The notes: generated by a model not told the origin, from the sequence alone. DNA of 64,000 bases from Streptomyces sp. SPB162 (GCF_029504575.1 NZ_JAQFII010000001.1:1078501-1142500), one strand, 5' to 3'. Positions 17,569 to 26,843 are shown, counted from the stretch's first letter. Made by a program: numbers and translations.

Positions 17569-17612
17569 GGGCCGTCGTCGCGCCCTAGGGGAGGAAACCG
17601 CGACGACGGCCC
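17569..17612 (-). promoter_or_regulatory. Intercistronic hairpin between the pao large-subunit gene and the XdhC gene
   Basis: GGGCCGTCGTCGCG (17569-17582) and CGCGACGACGGCCC (17599-17612) form a perfect 14-bp stem around a 16-base loop. No T tract follows, so it may be an RNA stability or processing element that sets the low maturation-factor to enzyme ratio, rather than a classical terminator. It starts about 30 bases upstream of the XdhC gene start. Confidence 0.55.
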
Positions 17613-17661
17613 TGGTACCCGGGCAGCCGCGTGTTGTGGGGCACACCGGCCGCCCGGGAGC

Positions 17662-19852
17662 TCAGAGCAGTGCTTCCGCGGTGATGGGCAGTTCGCGGAT
17701 GCGGCGGCCGGTGGCGTTGAACACCGCGTTGGCGATGGCGGGCGCCACTCCGACGATGACGACCTCACCGAGTCCTTTGACGCCGATGGGGTCTGCTTCG
17801 TAGTCCTGCCCGTCGATGAAGATCGCCTTCAGGTCGGGCATGTCGGCGTGGGTCGGCACGAGGTAGTCGGCGAGGTTGGCGTTGACGATCCGGCCATCGC
17901 GGTGGTCGGTGACCGTGTGCTCGAGGAGGGCTTGTCCGATCCCGCCCGTCATGGCTCCGATGGCCTGGCTGTCGGCGAGTCTCGGGTTGACGATCCGGGC
18001 GGCGTCGTACACGCCGAGCATGCGCCGGACCCGCACCAGGCCGAGCCTGGCGTCGACAGCCACCTCGGCGAAGAGCGCGGCGTAGGCGTAGAGGGAGAAC
18101 CTCTCCGGCTCCGACGGGCCGGCGTACGAGCCGAGCACTTCGAGATGGGTGCGGTCGTTGCGGTCCAGGAGCCGCTGGTACGTCTCCCCGCGGGTGGGCT
18201 CGTCCTTCGCATACAGCCGACCGCCTCGTACGACGATGTCGGCGGCGTCGACGCCGTACAGCGGTGATCCCTCGTCGTTGACCGCGAGCGTGATCGCCTG
18301 CCTGCGCAGCTTGTCACAGCCGTCCTGGACGGCGGATCCGACGCTGGCCATGGTCTGCGAACCGGCGTGGACGGGGGCCGGAGGCATGAGGGAGTCACCG
18401 AGCCGGAAGGTGACCTGGCGCATCGTCAGGCCGAGGGCGTCGGCGGCGACCTGGGACATGGACGTGGCCGTGCCCGGGCCCATGTCGCTGGTCGCGGACT
18501 GCACCAGGGCGGTGCCGTCGGCGTCGAGCCGGACCGAGGCTTGGGCCTCGCTGCGCATGGTGTCGTAGACACCGGCGGCCATGCCCATCCCGATGAGCCA
18601 GTCACCGTCACGCGTCGAGCGCGGCTCGGGACTGCGCCGGTGCCAGCCGAACTCACGGGCGCCGGTGCGGTAGCACTCCCGCAGACGGCGGGCGGGTGGA
18701 GAACGGCAGTCCGCTGGACTCGTCGTCGGCGGGTTCGTTGCGCAGCCGCAGTTCGATCGGGTCGATGCCCAGCTCGTGGGCGAGTTCGTCCATGGCCGAC
18801 TCGACGGGGTAGGCACCGCTGGCGTAGCCGGGGCCACGCATGAACCACGGCGTGCTCACGTCCAGCGGGACGTGGTGATACGCCTGGCGGACGTTGGGGG
18901 TGCTGTAGAGCATCCGGCCCGGGACGAGAACGCTCTCGCTGTACGTCTCGTAGCGGGAGGACTCGGCGCGGACGTCGTGCGTCGACGCGGTCAGCCGGCC
19001 CCGCCGGTCGGCGCCCAGTCGCAGTCCGTACTCGTACGCGGGCCGGTATCCCACGGTGAAGTACATCTGCCTGCGGGTGAGTACGAGTTTCACGGGGCGT
19101 TTCACCTCGCGCGCGGCCATGGCCGCGATGACGGAGTGCACCCAGGCGCGGGCCGCGTTGCCGAAGGCGCCGCCGATGAACGGCGAGATGACGCGGATGT
19201 GGTCCGGCGGGATGCCGAACTCTCCGGACAGGGTGAACACGGTGCCCAGCACGTACTGGGTCTTCTCCCAGACGGTCAGACGGTCGCCGTCCCAGCGGGC
19301 GACGATGCCGGCCGGTTCCATCGGGTTGTGGTGGTTGCGGGCCGTCCGGTACGTCGCCTCCAGCCGGACGGGGGCGGAGCCCAGGGCCCGGTCGGCGTCA
19401 CCACGCTCATAGGTCTGGGGGTTGCCGGCGGCGTCGGCGACGCTGATGTCGGTCGTGGAGGTCTCGGGATCGTAGGAGACCCTCACCAGGCTCGCCGCGT
19501 GCTGCGCGGTCTCCAGCGTGGTCGCCACCGCGACCGCGACGGGCTGTCCGAAGAACTGGACCCGGTCGTCCTGAAAAGCACGCAGCGGTTTGCCCGGCGG
19601 GAACCGCCCTTCCACCGGCGGCAGCTTGGGCGCGTTGAGGTGGCTGATCACCTTCAGGACGCCGGGCAGGGCGAGGGCGGCGCGGGTGTCGATGCCGGTG
19701 ACCCGGCCCCGACCGATTCTGCTTTCCACGATGACCGCGTGCACGACCCCGTCGGGGCTGTTGTCGGCGGCGTACTTGGCTCCCCCTGTCACCCTCAGCC
19801 GTGCGTCGACCCGGGGCACGCCCGCACCGACGGCTGCCTGTGGCTGGCTCAC
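17662..19852 (-). pseudogene. paoC: Molybdopterin-binding large subunit of aldehyde oxidoreductase (PaoC-like), frameshifted
   Basis: The 5' part reads about 385 residues from a GTG that overlaps the FAD-subunit stop (GTGA) and contains xanthine-oxidase-family segments such as RVTGGAKYAAD, GGAFGNAARAW, MRGPGYASGAYPVESAMDELA and LRLRNEP. The frame is lost near 18686-18700, after GLPFSTR, in a GC-rich run; the downstream frame resumes LRECYRTGAREFGW and continues through GTATSMSQVAADAL and KGLGEVVIVGVAPAIANAV to the end. One extra base (net +1) explains it. If real, the large subunit and hence the enzyme is dead; if a sequencing error, this is an intact protein of roughly 730 residues. Confidence 0.85.
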
Positions 19853-20830
19853 TTGGTGCCTCCTACGATGCGCAGCTGGCGTTCGACGGTACGTTTGAGC
19901 AGCTCGGCCTTGAAGCCGTTGTGGGCGAGGGGGCGCGCGCCCTCGGCCGCGTGCTCGGCGGCATCCGCCCACAGCCGGTCGGAGGGGCGTTCGCCGATGA
20001 GGTGGCGCTCGACGGCGGGCAGTTTCCAGGGCACGGTGCCGACGCCGCCGGCGGCGACCTTCGCCTCTCGGATGACGCCGCCACGGATGTGCAGCGCGAC
20101 CGCGGCCGACGTGAGCGCGAACTCGTAGGACTGGCGGTCGCGCACTTTCAGGTAGCCGGACCTCAGCGGGCGCGGAAGGGCGGGGATCTCCACAGCAGTG
20201 ATCAACTCACCCTTGCGGAGGGCCTGTTCGCGGTTCGGGGTGCTGCCGGGCCGCAGCAGGAAGTCGGCGAAGGCCATACGCCGTTCCCCGCCCGGGGCCC
20301 AGCACGTGCACCGTCGCCTCCAGTGCCGCGAAGGCCACGGCGACGTCGGAGGGATGGGTGGCCACGCAGTCGTCAGAGGATCCGAGGATCGCGTGGCTGC
20401 GGTTGTAGCCGTGCAGCGCCGCGCACCCGGAGCCGGGCTCACGCTTGTTGCAGGCGGCGGTCACGTCCCGGAAGTAAGTGCACCGGGTGCGCTGCATGAT
20501 GTTGCCACCGATGGTCGCCATGTTCCGTAGCTGGGCCGACGCGCTCAGCTCCAGCGCCTCGGAGATGACGGGGTACAGGACACGCACCTTCGGGTGGGCG
20601 GCGGCCTCGGCCATGCGGACCAGGGCGCCGATGCGCAGGCCCCCGCGCTCGGTGACGGTGACCTCGCGCAGCGGCAGGGCGCTGATGTCGACCAGCATGC
20701 CGGGACGCTCCACGGTCTCCCGCATCAGGTCGACGAGCGTGGTGCCGCCGGCGAGGTAACGCCCGCCACGCCAACCAGCGTTGAGGGCCTCACGCATGTC
20801 CGCGGCCTTGGCGTAGGTGAAGGGATGCAT
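19849..20830 (-). pseudogene. paoB: FAD-binding subunit of aldehyde oxidoreductase (PaoB-like), frameshifted
   Basis: The first about 175 residues give the FAD-PCMH fold (YLAGGTTLVDLM, LRNMATIGGNIMQRTRC) and a Cys-rich insertion (RCTYFRDVTAACNKREPGSGC) like the [4Fe-4S] loop specific to PaoB. At about 20290, within GGGCGGGG, one extra base shifts the frame; the other frame continues GERRMAFADFLLRPGSTPNREQ, ELITAVEIP and KVRDRQSYEFALTSAAVAL. The frameshifted pieces align end to end with the family, so the loss is recent or artefactual. Its start lies four bases after the stop of the iron-sulfur subunit gene. Confidence 0.85.
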
Positions 20831-20834
20831 GAGG

Positions 20835-21479
20835 TCAGCCCTTCCGGCCGGCGGCGGCCTGCTCGACCGCGCGCTCGATCTTCACGTAGCAGCCGCAGCG
20901 GCAGAGGTTACCGCTCATCCACTCCCGGATCTCCGCCCTGGAGCCGGTGTGACCCTCCTGGATGCATCCGACGCCCGACACGATCTGGCCCGACGTGCAG
21001 AAGCCGCACTGGAAGGCGTCCTGATCGATGAACGCCTGCTGCAGCGGGTGGAGCCGGTCGCCCTTCGCCAGGCCCTCGATCGTGGTTACCTCGGCGCCCT
21101 CCAGGCGCACCGCCAGCGTCAGACAGGAGTTGACCCGGCGGCCGTCGACCAGGACCGTACAGGCGCCGCAGGCACCGGCGTTGCAGCCCTTCTTCGAGCC
21201 GGTCAGGTCGAGATGCTCGCGCAGGAGGTCCAGCAGCGAGGTCCGGTTGTCGATCGTGACGGTGTGCCGGACGCCGTTGACGGCCAAGGAGACACGGCTG
21301 CCGGGCGGCACCTCGTCGGCCACGGCTTCCTCGGCGGCGAGCGCGGGCGGTCCGGCGCACAGGCCGCCCACCACGGCGACTCCTCCCGCAGCGGTCGTCG
21401 TGGCGATGAACGTACGCCGGGTGGGCGCGGACGGGGGCTCGACGGGGGAAGTCTCTGATTCTGCGTGTTCGGTGGACAT
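20835..21479 (-). CDS. paoA: [2Fe-2S] subunit of periplasmic-type aldehyde oxidoreductase (PaoA-like, Tat-exported)
   Basis: The 214-residue protein begins with a twin-arginine signal (TRRTFIATTTAAGGVAVV near residue 20, then an Ala-rich cleavage region). The plant-type ferredoxin domain follows (CNAGACGACTVLVDGRRVNSC) and then the second [2Fe-2S] domain (CGFC...NLCRCGCY). The Tat signal, the order iron-sulfur, FAD, Mo subunits, and the [4Fe-4S]-type loop in the FAD subunit point to the PaoABC/YagTSR family, which oxidises aldehydes outside the cytoplasm. The ATG has GAGGGAGAG upstream. It is the first gene of the operon. Confidence 0.9.
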   Translation of the reverse strand: MSTEHAESETSPVEPPSAPTRRTFIATTTAAGGVAVVGGLCAGPPALAAEEAVADEVPPGSRVSLAVNGVRHTVTIDNRTSLLDLLREHLDLTGSKKGCNAGACGACTVLVDGRRVNSCLTLAVRLEGAEVTTIEGLAKGDRLHPLQQAFIDQDAFQCGFCTSGQIVSGVGCIQEGHTGSRAEIREWMSGNLCRCGCYVKIERAVEQAAAGRKG

Positions 21480-21599
21480 GTCCACTCTCCCTCTATGGGG
21501 TGCGGGTGGTGGGTGGGGGGCGTGTCGGTGACCGAACCGTCCACGGAGGTGCGCCATGCCCGTCGCTCCGGCGGGCTGCCGTTCCCCCGGGACGGCGGG

Positions 21600-21817
21600 A
21601 GAGGAGTGGCGGCGTGGCGTGCCAGCAGCCTGACGTCACCGGAGGCCGGACGGTGCACTGCGACCGGGCCGACCGCATCCGGATCGACGGCCGGGTGGTT
21701 TCGCCGCCACGCCAACAGGAACACCGGGAGGAGGCCGCGGTCGGCGGCCGAGGGCACGGCACAGGCGACACCGCCGACCGAGGAGTCACCGGTGATCAGA
21801 GCCAGGGTTCTGGACAC
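21600..21817 (-). pseudogene. Decayed SDR gene (second copy), N-terminal half
   Basis: A GTG at 21817 opens VSRTLALITGDSSVGGVA, close to MTRPLALITGASSGIGAAY of the intact SDR at 14.4 kb but with the glycine motif damaged. ADRGLLPVFLLAWR and ASGDVRLLARHAA downstream resemble LADDHDLVLVARR and AAGDVRMLISNAG. No frame spans the family length. A degenerate TCAA...-type sequence upstream (21845-21868) suggests it once shared the MarR operator. Confidence 0.55.
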
Positions 21818-22047
21818 AGACCAAGCATTAACCTCCTGATTCACATCAAACAAGCGTTGGTGCATCAACCATCTTTATAACTCCATGAGTGGATGACCGG
21901 ACGAGCAGGTTCGGGATAGGAGCCGCTCAGGCGAGGACACAGGGCCGGGACGGACACGTCGACACCGTCCAGGGCCCAGGTCGGGCCGCAGGATTTCTTC
22001 GGACCGGCACACACCAGGACGGGGGGCGGTGGCCGTATGGAACGACT

Positions 22048-22167
22048 TCATCGGGCGGAATCGACGGTGATGAGGGCGCACAGGACGAGGCACAACCCGG
22101 CGAGCGCAGCCAGGGCCCATTCGAGAGCGGTGAGGATCTGCATGTCGTCGACGATCCCGTCGGACAC
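22048..22167 (-). CDS. Possible small one-TM membrane peptide
   Basis: A GTG-initiated frame of 39 codons (or an ATG frame of 31) ends MQILTALEWALAALAGLCLV-LCALITVDSAR, essentially one hydrophobic helix with an acidic start. It runs divergently from the histidine kinase gene. The hydrophobic pattern is unlikely to be random, but there is no conserved family I can name and the Shine-Dalgarno (GAGGGTG) is modest. Confidence 0.35.
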   Translation of the reverse strand: MSDGIVDDMQILTALEWALAALAGLCLVLCALITVDSAR

Positions 22168-22263
22168 ACGCGCCCACCCTCGGCCGCCGGGCTGGTCCCA
22201 GGCGGCCGGCATCGGCCTGCGGGCCGACCCACTGCCCGGCCGAATCTCCGTACTCTTTGCGGC

Positions 22264-23460
22264 GTGGAACCTGATACTCCGCTCTCCCCAGTCGTCCGGC
22301 GTGCCATCACGGTCCCCCTCTGCGCCGGCCTGGCCCTGACGTGGCTGTTCGACCTGGTGACCTACTACGACCCGCAGGACCGCTGGTCGAACTGGCTGCC
22401 CCTGGTTTCCGGACCCCTCGCCGCCGTACTGCTCCTTCCCGCGCGCCGGCCGGGTCCCGAATGGCGTGTCGGCGCCGCCGCGCTGGGCTCCTTGGCCCTG
22501 ACCCTGGGCCTGGGTGCCTTCGCCCCGCTCACCAGCGGCACGTGGGGCCTGCTGGAAACGGTCGCCCTGCTCGCGCTGCTCCCCCGGACCGCGCGCCGGG
22601 TGGAGCGCCCGGCCACCGCCGTGACGCTGTCCGCGGCGCTGGCAGTCGCGGTGATCGTCCTGCCGCTGCGCTATGGCGCGGAGCACAGCTTCTTCAGATA
22701 CTCCTTCGTGCTGACATTCGCCGTCGGCGCCGCCGTGGGGCTCGGTTGCTATCTGCGCCTCCTGGACGCCCGCCGGGCCCGGGCGGTGGCATCCGTACGC
22801 CACAACGAGCGCCTGGAACTCGCACGGGACCTGCACGACTTCGTCGCCCACCACGTCACCGGCATCGTCGTGCACGCCAACGCCGCGCTGATGATCCAGG
22901 AGACCACTCCGGAGCAGATCAAGCCGCTGCTGGAGGGCATCTCCCGAGCCGGAGGGGAGACGTTGGACTCCATGCGCCGCCTGGTGCGTGTGCTGCGCGA
23001 GGACGATCAGCGCTCCGCCCGCCCGGGTGAGCTACTGACCGAGCTTGACCGCTTGGTCTCCGCGTTCGCCGAGAACGGCACCGCGGCCGCGCTGCACGTC
23101 GCGCCCGAGGTGCGCGGGATCCGGCTGGCCCCCGAGGTGGAGACGTCCGTCCACCGCGTGGTGCAGGAGGCGCTGACGAACGTGCGCCGCCACGCCCATG
23201 GTTCGGACGTCGCCGTCCGCCTCGAACTGGACTCCCGAGGTCACCTCCGGGTGGAGGCGCGCAACGCGGCGCCGCAGACGCGCGCCGCCGGGCCTATCGG
23301 CGGGCGGAGCGGCTTCGGCCTGGTGGGCCTGCGGGAACGCGTGGAGGCCGTGGAGGGGTCGCTGACCAGCGGACGGACAGCGGACGGCGGCTGGTGCGTG
23401 AGTGCCGACTTCCCCGGTCTGGCGGCTATGGAAGGATCGCGGTATGAGCGGCGGCAGTGA
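22264..23460 (+). CDS. Two-component sensor histidine kinase (HisKA_3 type)
   Basis: The 398-residue kinase has five or so membrane helices in its first 170 residues, a phospho-acceptor helix (LARDLHDFVAHHVTGIVVHAN), an N-box (VVQEALTNVRRHA) and a G-box (GFGLVGLRERVEAVEG). The GTG start lies seven bases after TACTCT with no Shine-Dalgarno, compatible with a leaderless transcript. Its last 17 bases overlap the response regulator gene. The signal sensed is not evident from sequence. Confidence 0.92.
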   Translation: MEPDTPLSPVVRRAITVPLCAGLALTWLFDLVTYYDPQDRWSNWLPLVSGPLAAVLLLPARRPGPEWRVGAAALGSLALTLGLGAFAPLTSGTWGLLETVALLALLPRTARRVERPATAVTLSAALAVAVIVLPLRYGAEHSFFRYSFVLTFAVGAAVGLGCYLRLLDARRARAVASVRHNERLELARDLHDFVAHHVTGIVVHANAALMIQETTPEQIKPLLEGISRAGGETLDSMRRLVRVLREDDQRSARPGELLTELDRLVSAFAENGTAAALHVAPEVRGIRLAPEVETSVHRVVQEALTNVRRHAHGSDVAVRLELDSRGHLRVEARNAAPQTRAAGPIGGRSGFGLVGLRERVEAVEGSLTSGRTADGGWCVSADFPGLAAMEGSRYERRQ

Positions 23461-24136
23461 TCGGAACGGGCCACGGACGCGCGTACTGATCGCGGACGAC
23501 CAGGAGATGGTTCGCACCGGCTTCCGGCTGATTCTCGGCACCCAGCCCGACCTCGAGGTGATCGGCGAAGCCGCCGACGGCGCCGAGTGCGTCGAACTCG
23601 CCCGAAGGATGCGTCCCGACGTGTGTCTCGTCGACATCCGTATGCCCAGGCTGGACGGCCTGGAGGTCACCCGGGCCCTGGCCGGGCCAGGTCTCGTCGA
23701 CCCGATCCGCGTGGTCGTCGTGACCACCTTCGACCAGGAGGACTACGCCTACACCGCCCTGCGCAACGGCGCCTGCGGCTTTCTCCTGAAGGACTCCGGC
23801 TCTGCCCTGCTGATCGAGGCCGTGCGTTCCGCCGCCCGTGGGGATGCCCTGATCTCCCCCGCCGTCACCGTCCGGCTGCTCAAGCACCTCGCCGGACAGC
23901 AGCCGCCGGAAGCGGTCCGGCATCCGCTCTCCGAGCGGGAACTCGACGTCGTACGCCTGGTGGCGGTGGGCCGCACCAACCAGGAGGTCTGCGGCGAGCT
24001 GTTCGTGTCCCTGGGCACGGTCAAGACCCACCTGGCCAACATCAAGGACAAGCTCGGAATCCGCAACCGCGTGGAGATCGCCGCCTGGGCCTGGGACAGC
24101 GGGCTCGTGCGCGACCGCCAGACGCCGCCCGCCTGA
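23444..24136 (+). CDS. NarL/LuxR-type response regulator
   Basis: The 230-residue regulator has a receiver domain (ADDQ acidic pair, D64 in CLVDIRMPRLDG, TTFDQ, LLKDSG) and a LuxR DNA-binding domain (LSERELDVVRLVAVGRTNQEVCGELFVSLGTVKTHLANI). The ATG start overlaps the kinase gene and has GGAAGGA upstream. A small secreted or membrane-anchored DUF4333 protein gene follows 141 bases downstream and may be a target. Confidence 0.92.
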   Translation: MSGGSDRNGPRTRVLIADDQEMVRTGFRLILGTQPDLEVIGEAADGAECVELARRMRPDVCLVDIRMPRLDGLEVTRALAGPGLVDPIRVVVVTTFDQEDYAYTALRNGACGFLLKDSGSALLIEAVRSAARGDALISPAVTVRLLKHLAGQQPPEAVRHPLSERELDVVRLVAVGRTNQEVCGELFVSLGTVKTHLANIKDKLGIRNRVEIAAWAWDSGLVRDRQTPPA

Positions 24137-24277
24137 CCTGTGGGTCGGACTTGGGTCGGCCTGCGGGCCGACCCCGGCCACACGCTCTCGGCCGGCGGGC
24201 CGAAGCCCGGCCACCGCCAGGTGGGCCACTCTCCCGGTGACAGCTTCACCGCAGCAAGCGCATCGCAGGAGAGAATC

Positions 24278-24628
24278 ATGAAATACGTCGCCGCGTCCCT
24301 GGCAACCGCCACCGTCCTGACCCTGGGCGGGTTCGCCATCGTGGCCGTACCCCGGCTGCTGAGCACGGAGTCGACCAGCACCGTCACTTCCACCGGGTCC
24401 GTGAGCCGTGCGGAGGTCGAGAAGCAGGTCCGCGAGAACTACTCCGTGCCGCTCGTCCAGGAGAAGCCGAAATCCGTGAGCTGCGCCGGAGGTCTCAAGG
24501 CACGCAAACGCGACTCTGTCGAGTGCACGGTGACGTCCGAGAACGGGAAGCAGCAAAAGATCATGGTGTCCGTGACCAAGGCCAACGGGAACAGCGTCTC
24601 CTACGACTACGCGGTGCTGGAGGACTAG
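24278..24628 (+). CDS. Secreted or membrane-anchored DUF4333 protein
   Basis: The 116-residue protein has an N-terminal hydrophobic signal or anchor (YVAASLATATVLTLGGFAIVAV), a Ser/Thr linker and a DUF4333 domain with the two conserved cysteines (VSCAGGLKARKRDSVECTV). The strong AGGAGAG ribosome site fixes the ATG. DUF4333 proteins are extracytoplasmic in actinomycetes and their function is not known. It follows the two-component pair and may belong to its response. Confidence 0.8.
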   Translation: MKYVAASLATATVLTLGGFAIVAVPRLLSTESTSTVTSTGSVSRAEVEKQVRENYSVPLVQEKPKSVSCAGGLKARKRDSVECTVTSENGKQQKIMVSVTKANGNSVSYDYAVLED

Positions 24629-24701
24629 GAGTGGCATCCGTCTGGCCTCGCCCGGACACGGACGCAGCGCGCTCAGGCCTGCCGGACGCAGCCCACCCAG
24701 A

Positions 24702-25187
24702 TCACGCCGCTCCGGAATCCGCGCCGCGCAGATCCAACGGCGGCAAGGCATCCGGATTGAGCTCGGCAAGCACGCGGAGCAGCAAGGAATGAATTGCCGC
24801 CTGCTCGGCGGGGGCGAGGACCGCGAGCGCCTCTGTGTCCAGTCGCTCCACCAGTTCCCGCGCCCGGTCGGCGAGCTTCGCGCCGCTGTCGGTGATGGTC
24901 AGCTGCACGGTTCTCCGGTTCGAAGGATGCTCGCGGCGCGCCAGAAGGCCGCGGTCGACCAGCGCGTTGACGGCGGCACCCATGGACTGGGGCGTCAAGC
25001 CGGTCCGACGCGCGATCTCCGCCGCGGAGGTTCCCGGCGTCCAGCCGACATGCTGCAACGCGTTGTGCTGCGCCGCCGTGAGGTCGAGCGAACGCAACGC
25101 TCTCTCGAGCCGCGTTCCCATCACGTGGACCACCTGCCATGCCAGGTAGCCCACGCGCGTGGACGGATCTGCGTACGTGCGGCTCAC
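24702..25187 (-). CDS. MarR-family transcriptional regulator (divergent from the ABC-2-like gene)
   Basis: The 161-residue winged-helix protein carries AAEIARRTGLTPQSMGAAVNALVDRGLLARREHPSNRRTVQLTITDSG. It is clearly paralogous to the MarR gene at 26.4 kb (GYLAWQ..., R-LERALR-x-DLT-AQHNALQ, WTPG). The GTG start faces the membrane-protein gene across a region with two AAGGTACC palindromes, so it likely represses that gene and itself. MarR repressors of this type often respond to toxic small molecules. Confidence 0.9.
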   Translation of the reverse strand: MSRTYADPSTRVGYLAWQVVHVMGTRLERALRSLDLTAAQHNALQHVGWTPGTSAAEIARRTGLTPQSMGAAVNALVDRGLLARREHPSNRRTVQLTITDSGAKLADRARELVERLDTEALAVLAPAEQAAIHSLLLRVLAELNPDALPPLDLRGADSGAA

Positions 25188-25203
25188 GAGCGGCTCCGAC
25201 AGT

Positions 25204-25244
25204 AAGGTACCTGATATTTCTGTGATACAACTATAAGGTACCTT
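25204..25244. promoter_or_regulatory. Paired AAGGTACC palindromic operators
   Basis: AAGGTACCT (25204-25212) and AAGGTACCTT (25235-25244) have their GGTACC centres 31 bases apart, three helical turns, in the gap between the divergent MarR and ABC-2-like genes. CTATAA between them may be part of the -10 of the rightward promoter. The same face of the helix would carry two MarR dimers. Confidence 0.6.
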
Positions 25245-25270
25245 CTAATTGGCGATGGAGAACCTTCCCC

Positions 25271-26323
25271 ATGTCCACATCACCCACCACTTCCCCCGAG
25301 GCGCGCCCTGCACCCCACCACCACGCGATGGACACCGCTCCAGCGCCGCCGGGTGCCACCGGAGCGAAGGGAGTGCTGCTACCGGTCGCGATCGTGCTGG
25401 TCATCGGCTCGATCTTCGTCAGCGTGTTCCTGGCCGCCTTCCATGCCCCCCGGCCTCATGACCTTCCGGTCGCCGTCGTCGGGACGACCCAGCAGGTCGA
25501 ACAGGTCACCGGAGGGCTGGAGCTCGGGCTGTCCGGCGGCTTCGAGGTGAAGCGCTACGCCGACGAGAACACGGCCCGCCACGCGCTGCAGGACCGCAAG
25601 GTGTACGCCGCCTATGTCACCGGCCCCGGGAAGTCCGCCACACTGCTGTATGCCGGAGCCAACGGCCCTTCGGTGACCTCGACGGTCACCGGCGCCTTCT
25701 CCGGTGTCGCCAAGGCGAACAATGACCGACTGACCGTGCGGGACCTCGTGCCGGCCTCGGCGGGCGACACCCGCGGCCTGTCGGTGTTCTACGCCGCCTT
25801 CGGCGTCGTGCTGGCCGGATTCCTGTTCGGCATGATGACCTACCAGATGGCTCCGCGACTGGAGTACCGGTGGCGGTTGGTCAGCCTGGCCTCCTTCAGC
25901 ATCCTCGCAGGCGTCATCGTGGCGGCGATGGCCGGCAGCCTCGGCTTCGCGGCACTGCCCGGGCCCTTCCTGGGCATCGCGGGGATCATCGCCCTGATGG
26001 CCGCGGCCGTCGGCAGCGCGACCATGTTGTTCATGCGCCTCTTCGGCCGCGCCGGGATGTCGCTGGCCGCCGTGGTCCTGCTGACCTTCGGCAACAGCAC
26101 GAGCGGTGGCACACTGCCCACCCCCTACCTGCCGGACTGGCTGCATCCGCTCTCGGAGGTCCTCCCGGTGGGGGTCGGCGTACGAGCCGTCCAGGGCTTG
26201 TCCCACTTCAACAACGACGGCCTCACCGCGGGTATCACCGTCCTGGTGGCATGGATCCTCGTTGCCGCCGTGGTGCTCTTCTGGCTCGATGCCCGTGGAC
26301 CCCGCCGCGCAGCCTTCGACTGA
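25271..26323 (+). CDS. ABC-2-like multi-TM membrane protein (possible exporter subunit)
   Basis: The 350-residue protein has one N-terminal TM helix (VLLPVAIVLVIGSIFVSVFL), a roughly 150-residue external domain and five C-terminal helices, the layout of YhgE/Pip- or DUF3533-like ABC-2 proteins. The conserved-looking PTPYLPDWLHPLSEVLPVG lies before the final helix. No ATPase gene is adjacent. Its control by flanking MarR genes suggests a role in efflux or envelope stress. The ATG with GGAGAA upstream is preferred over an earlier ATG at 25255. Confidence 0.75.
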   Translation: MSTSPTTSPEARPAPHHHAMDTAPAPPGATGAKGVLLPVAIVLVIGSIFVSVFLAAFHAPRPHDLPVAVVGTTQQVEQVTGGLELGLSGGFEVKRYADENTARHALQDRKVYAAYVTGPGKSATLLYAGANGPSVTSTVTGAFSGVAKANNDRLTVRDLVPASAGDTRGLSVFYAAFGVVLAGFLFGMMTYQMAPRLEYRWRLVSLASFSILAGVIVAAMAGSLGFAALPGPFLGIAGIIALMAAAVGSATMLFMRLFGRAGMSLAAVVLLTFGNSTSGGTLPTPYLPDWLHPLSEVLPVGVGVRAVQGLSHFNNDGLTAGITVLVAWILVAAVVLFWLDARGPRRAAFD

Positions 26324-26381
26324 CCCGGCTGCCCGGTAACGCCCCGGCGAGCAACACACCTCGCTCTCGTAGAATGCGGCC

Positions 26382-26843
26382 GTGACCGACGCCGCGTTCC
26401 CCACCACCGGATACCTCGCCTGGCAGTTCTCCCAGATCATCGCCGGACGGCTGGAGCGGGCACTGCGCGCGGAAGACCTCACACTGGCGCAGCACAACGC
26501 TCTGCAGCAGGTCCTCTGGACGCCAGGCGTGTCCTCCGCCGAGATCGCGCGCCGCTCGGGCATCACGGCCCAGTCCATGGGAGCCGCAGTGAGTCAGCTC
26601 GTCGAGAGAGGGCTACTACGCCGTGAGCCGCATCCGACCAGCCGCCGCAGCGTGCGCCTGTTCGCGACCACCGAGGGAGAGGCGACTGCCGCTCGTGCCG
26701 CTTCGATCGCCCGGCGGATCGAACAGGAGACGACCTCACCCCTCTCCCCGGACGACAAGGACAGCATTCACCGTCTGCTCTACCGTTTGGTCGAGGAACT
26801 GCATCCCGATGCCCTCGCCATCGACAGTCACCGCTTGAACTAG
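26382..26843 (+). CDS. MarR-family transcriptional regulator (second paralogue)
   Basis: The 153-residue MarR protein is related along its length to the one at 24.7 kb (GYLAWQFSQIIAGRLERALRAEDLTLAQHNALQ). The GTG start lies six bases after TAGAAT with no Shine-Dalgarno, a third case in this window of a -10 six bases from a GTG. It follows the ABC-2-like gene by 58 bases but has its own promoter. The two paralogues on either side of one membrane protein may act as a pair. Confidence 0.9.
   Translation: MTDAAFPTTGYLAWQFSQIIAGRLERALRAEDLTLAQHNALQQVLWTPGVSSAEIARRSGITAQSMGAAVSQLVERGLLRREPHPTSRRSVRLFATTEGEATAARAASIARRIEQETTSPLSPDDKDSIHRLLYRLVEELHPDALAIDSHRLN

Noticed and set aside
22048..22875. 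275-codon minus-strand frame opposite the histidine kinase
   Set aside because: Most of it is a shadow of the kinase gene; only its last 30-39 codons, outside the kinase, look like a TM peptide and are listed separately at low confidence.
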